This document shows positions 57,754 to 64,000 of a stretch of 64,000 bases of DNA, piece after piece. This DNA is from Plumapathes pennacea (Eukaryota > Cnidaria > Anthozoa > Antipatharia > Myriopathidae). Both the position numbers and the translations under genes were made by a program. Position 1 is the first letter of the stretch. Each line of letters starts with the position of its first letter. The notes beneath the pieces were generated by a model that was not told the origin of the DNA, did no database searches, and saw only the letters and a list, made by a program, of their open reading frames with translations. Where the stretch lies: NCBI GenBank assembly GCA_964036295.1, contig OZ038472.1:1751501-1815500 (forward strand), given 5' to 3'.

Positions 57754-58609
57754 GGTCCAAAACGCCTAACTCCTGGGTGCGACCGCTATCACGTCGCCCG
57801 CTATGGACGCAATTCACCATAATCACTATGAAGACTTACCAGGAAACAAGGAGAAGAAAGAGAGAGGCTTGTACTGTAACGTACCAACACACAAGGATCT
57901 GGTAAAAACATTCAACAACTCTACGTACACATGCTACATAATGTTTAAAGTTGTATGAGTCTTTATGTTTTTGGTAATTTTGCAGTTCACATTAGGGACA
58001 TAAATTGCCTTAATTACAGTGAATGTTTCTTAGGGGAAGCAGAAGAAAAGCAGGTTTCATAAACTGTTGGGTATTCACCGGGCTCAATAAATATGAATGC
58101 CATGGCTTGTAGTTTTAGTTGATCATGTTTCTTGCGGAGAAGGTAGTGGTAGTAATAGTAACAAGATCAGTGGCAGACTATAGATTTTTAGATAACATAT
58201 CTTCACCCTCTTGGTTTCGCGACAGGAGTACGAAGTTGGTCATCTAGAGGGAATGTTAACTTCCACACTTGAAGAAGCCAGAAAGGTTGGGACCTTTTTC
58301 CACATCTATACAGTTACTCGAGTTTTGACTATTATTTTTGCTGTTTTTTTTGTTGTTGTTGTTGTTGTTTTTTTTCTGTCGCTTTTTTTAAAGCCATTTT
58401 CTGCTGTGTATTCCAAGTACAATTCTCGTGTATAGTTATGGAGCTGTGTGTGTAAAATATAGCCACCGCAATAACGAGTAGACCGTATTGTTGAGCTACA
58501 GATCTGCTTTATTAAGCCCCTATTTACAGCTTTACGATGTTTATTATCACTATCATTATTATTATTATTATTTTCATCATCATCATCATCATCATTATTA
58601 TTATTATTA

Positions 58610-58652
<43 letters not shown>

Positions 58653-59581
58653 TGTTATTAATTATTATTACTATTATCATTCATTTGTTTCAGAATGAAA
58701 GAGAGTCTCTGAGATCGGACTTAAGAGAACTGGAGGACGAGGTAGGTGCAAGGAAACAAATACGCGAGTTCTTTTTTGTCGATTCGTATGTTTGGAGCCC
58801 TCTTTTAGACATATACGTATAATGACCGTTATATACACTGTAGCTCAATGTGCAACTTTTTTTTTCTTTTTAAGAATCAACTAAGCTGCTTAACTGCTCA
58901 TCAAAACTGTTCGTGAATCTGTGCCACTTTGTTATTACATATGCTAGTTATAATAACCTGATCCAGCGGACAAAGAGCCACTGTAAGTGCTGTGGAAAAG
59001 CTGCTGTGTATGCTGTTATTATTGTTGATAAATATTTGTGTATTATTACATTTATGCATTAATTGTAGAGTTTTAGCAGCTCATTGGTAGAGATAAATGT
59101 GCTTTTTGCTAGTAATGAGCAATTCTTTCAACCTCTAATCTACAATATCCCAACCTTTTTGTTTTGCTTGTTTTAGGTGAACGATGCTTTAAGGCAGAGA
59201 GCTTCGTCAAACGAAGTCATCCACACTCACTGGACGGCACTTTGGCCGTAAGTATTTCTTCGCGTCACTAGAATGGCAATTTGTACTGATGTCATTCTCT
59301 GAGAGTTTGATTAACGGTCTCACTTCCCCCGACTTCCGAATGAGATATAAGTGATTTTTCTTTTAAAATGCTCAACACAAGCTGTACACAAGGAGAACAT
59401 CAAATAATATTTGCTGGCATGACTCTTAGCTTCATATTTACTCATGGATTCATGTATATGAAGGCCTGGAGTGACTTTAGTTTTTCTCTTCTTTTTTTTT
59501 TTTTTTTTTTTTTTTTGGTAGAGATTTCAGGATCATCTGATGACCATGATTGACCACAAAACACACCTTGGTTCTTCATAA
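57754..59581 (+). pseudogene. CNTRL 3'-end pseudogene (exons 30-34 duplicated)
   Basis: Exon equivalents: 57754-57901, 58226-58285, 58694-58741, 59177-59247, 59522-59581. Exon 30 has lost 31 bp and exon 33 has lost one base; both break the frame. Splice sites remain GT/AG. There is no upstream CNTRL sequence, so this is a non-processed duplicate fragment. The short terminal exon keeps its open frame and stop in both copies. Confidence 0.9.
58550..58672. repeat. (ATT)n/(ATC)n microsatellite, copy 2
   Basis: ATT triplets with an internal ATC run; counterpart of 42483-42585 with a different internal triplet. Confidence 0.9.
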
Positions 59582-60520
59582 CAACCGCCGATCTCCCTTA
59601 ACGTTTGGATCCAACTTTTAAGGTAGATATAATGTACATAGTGATGAAACTAACTTCCACCGAACTTGTGGACTTCGCAATATGTAAATAATACACGTAA
59701 AAATTCAAACTGTGCAAGAGCATTGGCAGCGTTTGTAAATATAGGAAGACTTTTTCAATTTCTTCCTGCTTCCATAGGTTTGTTTCTAGCACTGGGTGCT
59801 AATCCATCATAAGTATCAAATGTAGTTATGCTGTACACGTGACTAAATTAGTGTGGACGAGATGCACGTGGGAATACGACGTCTTTTTTGGACAAGACTG
59901 ATGTATATCTTAACAATTGCCAGAAGTGTACATTCTCAAATAAACATTTTGGCCTTCAATCGGCCGCTGCATTCCTGTGAAGTGTAAGGAACATTGGTTT
60001 ATAGTTGCAGTCAAACCGCTAGTGGACAAAAATTCGTTTTCGATAAGCTCGAGTAAACTTTCAACGAAAAAAAATCCAGGTCGTTCAAGTTGTTCGAGTT
60101 AACTCATACTGACGGCTATTCTAGGCTTATCAAAAGTTAGGAGTTATAGCACTCCATATCAAAGCCGGTCGTGTATATTACGAAATTAGTCCGTCCCGAA
60201 TATCATATAATGTTGTGCACGTGACCAAATTAGTCCATCCCAATATCATATGATGTTGTGCACGTGACCAAATTAGCGCATACGTGGTGTACGTAGGAGT
60301 ACGTCCTCTCTATCAGGACTATGAAAAGTCAGCTACAGCTGCCAAATGAAAACAATCTCCACATTGGACAAATCAGGTTTCCCCCAACGAGAAATGACCA
60401 GTTGCTGAGCGACGTGCAAATTAATTAACAATACACAAGATATAGGATTGCTTATAGTGCAAGTCAAGATGGAACTAACTCAACTCACAAACTCATTTTT
60501 CCCCTCTAAACTGACTTGTC

Positions 60521-61593
60521 CTAAACCTGGTAGAACACCTCGTACTCGTCACATTTGAAGTTGAAAGAACCAGCGAGAAGAGCTCGTATCTCAGGGGTAT
60601 TTTTAACATATCCGTTTGGTGCCCTGTAAGTGTGGCCAAGAGTTGTGTGGGAATATGTGTTGGCGTTGCAGTTGTCATGAACGAAAAGGTCATGGCCACC
60701 TCCAAATATTGGTCCTAAGTTATGCTTGTTGAATGTCGCCTGTTGTGGGTCACCGGCCACAGGCATCTTGTACTGCTGGTTCACGTGGTTCTTTAGTGAG
60801 AACAGGAAGGCAGCATTGCTTGAGATATAAACTGTGATGGTAAAGGCGTGGGCCGGATAAGTGCAATGCAAAGTATTTCAACAACAATACGACTTAACAA
60901 TGAATGTGATCTCATCTAGCTGCCTGAAATATGCATTGAATGGAATTGCAAATATTAGGTATTGGGACTCATAATCATATAATATACGGTAGTTGTATCT
61001 AAAATGGCTTTTCGCACAGTGATTGGCAGACGTCAAATTGTCCATGTATTCTTACAGTGAAAGTTGATTTTTCTTTATGAAAGTACATTTTTATGAAAAG
61101 GTGTCCTGGCAAGAGCTAAGTTTTTACTGTTTCAAAGGACTTCAACAAGTAGTGATGTAGTGCGAATTGATAGTTCAGTCAGCTTTTATCTGAACAAGGT
61201 ATCAAAAGCCAAGTTCTCCTTACTTTCTGATATATCTCTGGTGAGAAACTGAATGAGAAAATTGAAGTTGAACACTTTGGTTAATGAATGGAGGAAATGA
61301 TGTCTCTTATATTTTGAGAATTGATTGATTCAGAGTCAACATACCTGAACCTCCACCCCAACTCTTATCAGTGTAGCCACCAAACACGTAGATTCCAACT
61401 CGAACCAGTGTCATCGTTGGACCTTTGTTATCACAAGCAGTGTGGAAAGCAGGAGCTCTGTAGTTATGTTCAGAAGCCCTGAAGCACAACATCCACTGCT
61501 TACCACTCACTTGCACAGGTGCCAGGTATTCACTCAACTTTGCTTCGTAATCGGAGTGTCCTCTAAGGATCTCGGAGTCAGGCAGACGGAAAT
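60521..61593 (-). CDS. Duplicated TLDc-domain exons, open but without upstream exons
   Basis: Two exons, 61593-61345 and 60831-60521, equal in length (249 and 311 bp) and phase to exons 6 and 7 of the TLDc gene, with no stop or frameshift. The protein starts [20 protein letters not shown] and ends [10 protein letters not shown]. About 27 of roughly 102 residues in the last exon differ from copy 1, clustered in its middle. No signal peptide or EGF exon precedes it within the window: the upstream part is replaced by an insertion and BEL/Pao sequence. It may be a gene fragment, a donor for gene conversion, or part of a gene whose 5' exons lie beyond the window. Confidence 0.7.
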
Positions 61594-61599
61594 CTACAG

Positions 61600-62950
61600 A
61601 AAACATAGGTCCGCAAAGCGTACGTGAAGCTATTTGCTAGTTGATGATAGTCTATGATAGGTAGTTCGTGTTACAACGGGAGTGAGAGTTCAAACTATCA
61701 TCGAATACTATCACCGTTTGATCGGGGTTTTACACTATGTTCTACTATGCCAGCTACGTACTATGCATGACCAAACACAAATGCACAAACATGACAGTTT
61801 ATTATTTGACTATTTTGAGCTGATCGACATAAAAGGAGCAAAGTATAGCTTGCCAAAATATTTCAAGTCGTTCTGTAAATTTCTGCAAGGTAAGCCAGAT
61901 TTTGACTCGTTATAATAGTTTCGTATTAATGTAACACACCAGCCAAACAAACCTGTTTCTCGTGCTCTTCGAACGGTGGTGAAATAGATTCACAGTAAAA
62001 TTTCCTGTAGACTTTTCAGTTGATTTTTCATTAGCGACAAAACCCGCTCGAGACAATTTTTATAAACAAACAACTCAGACATTACACAGTCGATCTGGTC
62101 ATGAAATCATGTGTCAACAAACATATCATGCGAGGTAAACCAGATTTTGACTCGTTATAATAGTTTCCGTAACGTAACACACTCCAGCCGAACAAACCTG
62201 TTTCTCGTGCTATTCGAACGGTGGTGAAAAGGATTCACACTAAAATTTCCTGTCGATTTTTCATTAGCGACAGAATCCGCTCGAGACAATTATATAATAA
62301 ACAACTCAGACATACCACAGTCGGTCTGGCATGAAATCATGTGTCAACAAACATATCAGCGAACGCAAAAAACTCGGAATAAGCTTTTACCTTTGCCAAA
62401 ACATATGTCATGGTCACACCATACAGCTGTGTTCCTTCTTTTGTGAACGGAGCGTATATTCGCAAATGTATCCAGAACTGTCGCTCTAAATGTGAATCTG
62501 TGTCGCCTGTTTGCCAGATACTACGGATATGTCAGCCAGGGGCTGAAGGGGGAGCAGATTTCCACATACAACCAAAGAATCGGCAACACTCACAGCCGCC
62601 ATTAAATAGTGCCTTGATTCTCCACGTGCGAGAGAGCCAATTATATTTAGAAAACCCCTCCCTGGAGAGGTAATTTAGCTTCTGACATTCTGTCGCCAAG
62701 TTATAACATTAGCACGGAAACCCTTTACTGGAAATCTCTCTGTGCATTCTTTGTGTTAAGTAGATAATGAAAGACCTGTACAGACCTGTACCACGGCGGC
62801 CTTTATATGGATAACACTTCATACCCATCCCCCCTCAGTAGTTTTTGCCACCTAGAGGGGGAACATTTTATTGACCTAATGAGATGGGCCGAACGGCTGT
62901 TAGTCCAAACCGCCGACATAGAAGCTATTTGCATATATGCAAATAGCTTG
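61600..62950. mobile_element. 1.35-kb insertion in duplicate copy 2, with short inverted ends and an internal tandem duplication
   Basis: Absent from copy 1. AAGCTATTTGC near the left edge (61627) and GCAAATAGCTT at the right edge (62940-62950) are inverse of each other. Inside, a block of about 240 bp is repeated in tandem (about 61890-62130 and 62137-62370). No transposase or other domain is recognised. Confidence 0.65.
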
Positions 62951-63056
62951 AAAAATATACATCTTTCTATGATAACAATCATACGGAAAGCTGATCACTT
63001 ATGTGGTTAGGAAAGCTGTATATATATATTTGTTATTTTCATCATTATAGTTTACT

Positions 63057-64000
63057 TCTCTTGCCTCCGCCAAGAGCTCGGAGAGTTGACGTCTCAAGAT
63101 CTGCGCTTCCGGGACAGTTTTGCAGGAGTCCAGAACATCATCAACGCACATTGAATTGGTTACTGCTTCTGCAGCATTTGGGTAATCAGTGGCATGATTT
63201 TCTGCGTGAACCTGAAGGGTGAACTGCGCACAGAAGTTTGATGCTGTGTTGCCAAACAGAAGGCGACAGAACTCGTAGACTTCTGGTTCTCTTGTTTTTT
63301 CGAGGTTACGCCATAGGAAGCTGTGATAACGGCGGTCTTCTTCTTTGAGAGCAACTTGCAACAACATCTCCGAGATGTGTGCAGAAAGAGCAATAGATGC
63401 GTGGCGGAATCGGACTAAAACATCCACCAATTCTCTCTGAAGTTTCGAGCCATGTAGAATTGCATCGTTGAGACTCTTTCCGTGGAACTTCGCTGCTGCG
63501 TCAAACACCAGGCGAACGTTTTGTGGTGGTCTTGTCTTCTCGTACTACTGGGAAATGTGAAAGGAGCCACTGGTCCTTGGCTTGTGGCACTTGCTTCACA
63601 TATCCCTTTCTCTGATAATCTTTGATCACTTGGCCGTAGGTCTCGGCGATGTTCGGGTCTTTTTTCCGCAGAGCGGTTTCTTGAGTCAGAAGAGAGCCAT
63701 GTCGTATTTGTTGTTGAATGTTGGCTCTCCTTTTCTAAACGGAATTCCAATTTGATATCTTCCGTCCTTCAACTGATGCGTTTGTGTGACTTGGTTGATT
63801 GCAGATTCCTCGTCCGGTGTAAAAGACTGGTCAGCGGTTTCTCTGATCCCAAGCGTTTCCAAGTCCCAGAACTTCAGCAGGAGGTGATCTACGAACTCCT
63901 CATCCGCGACATGGCAATTACGATATGTGCAGGTGAAGTGGCCTCAGTTTTCGCCAACTGCGAAGTGTCGCCAATTGCTTTAATTGCGTCCATCTTTCTC
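63057..64000 (-). mobile_element. BEL/Pao retrotransposon fragment (reverse transcriptase region plus gag remnant)
   Basis: Minus-strand frame 63508-63060 shows the BEL/Pao reverse-transcriptase pattern FDAAAKFHGKSLND, LRGxx-like spacing, and a VDD box (SMCVDDVLDS). The motif A position that normally carries Asp reads His (ALSAHISEM). Upstream, 63530-63800 needs frame changes to stay open. Beyond 63930 the sequence switches to the gag-like string also seen at 52840-52880 (CCTCAGTTTTCGCCAACTGC), so the element is internally deleted. It runs off the window. Confidence 0.8.

Larger units (their letters stand above)
57748..63056. repeat. Segmental duplication, copy 2, with a 1.35-kb insertion
   Basis: 57748-61599 matches 41646-45582, and the match resumes at 62951-63056 for 45583-45675 (ATATACATCTTTCTATGATAACAAT). 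The intervening 61600-62950 is absent from copy 1. The copy ends where BEL/Pao-derived sequence starts at about 63057. Confidence 0.95.

Overview
This is eukaryotic nuclear DNA, most likely from an anthozoan cnidarian, and a stony coral is my best guess. The reasons are animal genes with many short exons and GT/AG introns, a secreted PAN/EGF/TLDc gene of the kind common in corals, CR1/L2-like and BEL/Pao retroelements, and dense small inverted-repeat elements and microsatellites. The organism is an inference. No prokaryotic genes, operons or CRISPR arrays are visible.

Layout. 1-4383: two arrays of a 53-bp minisatellite in opposite orientation around a spacer, then AT-rich repeat debris. 5877-7893 (-): a three-exon MEGF9-like membrane protein. 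8700-18200: repeats, foldback elements and a few orphan exons of an unidentified minus-strand gene (11.5-12.4 kb). 18228-26664 (-): RABL6, 19 exons. 26665-27306: short intergenic region between divergent starts. 27307-43576 (+): centriolin (CNTRL), 34 exons joined in phase to about 1567 residues. 44479-54806 (-): a secreted PAN/EGF/TLDc protein whose large intron holds a decayed BEL/Pao element, itself split by a nearly complete CR1/L2-type retrotransposon. 57748-63056: a second copy of 41646-45675, carrying a dead CNTRL 3' end and an open but strongly diverged TLDc domain, interrupted by a 1.35-kb insertion. 63057-64000: another BEL/Pao fragment.

Exon limits for the four genes were derived by hand from splice sites, reading phase and recognisable protein similarity. 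Nearly all phases agree. Two exceptions are reported: the RABL6 exon 15/16 junction, and a one-base length error in one EGF exon of the TLDc gene. From memory, MEGF9, CNTRL and RABL6 all lie on human 9q33-q34, so their grouping here may be old linkage.

The strongest items for follow-up are the duplicated TLDc exons, whose protein changes are concentrated while surrounding introns stay similar; the 184-bp near-perfect hairpin with a 9-bp target duplication; the 2A-like motif of the CR1-type element that lacks its final proline; and the run of phase-0 108-bp coiled-coil exons in CNTRL.
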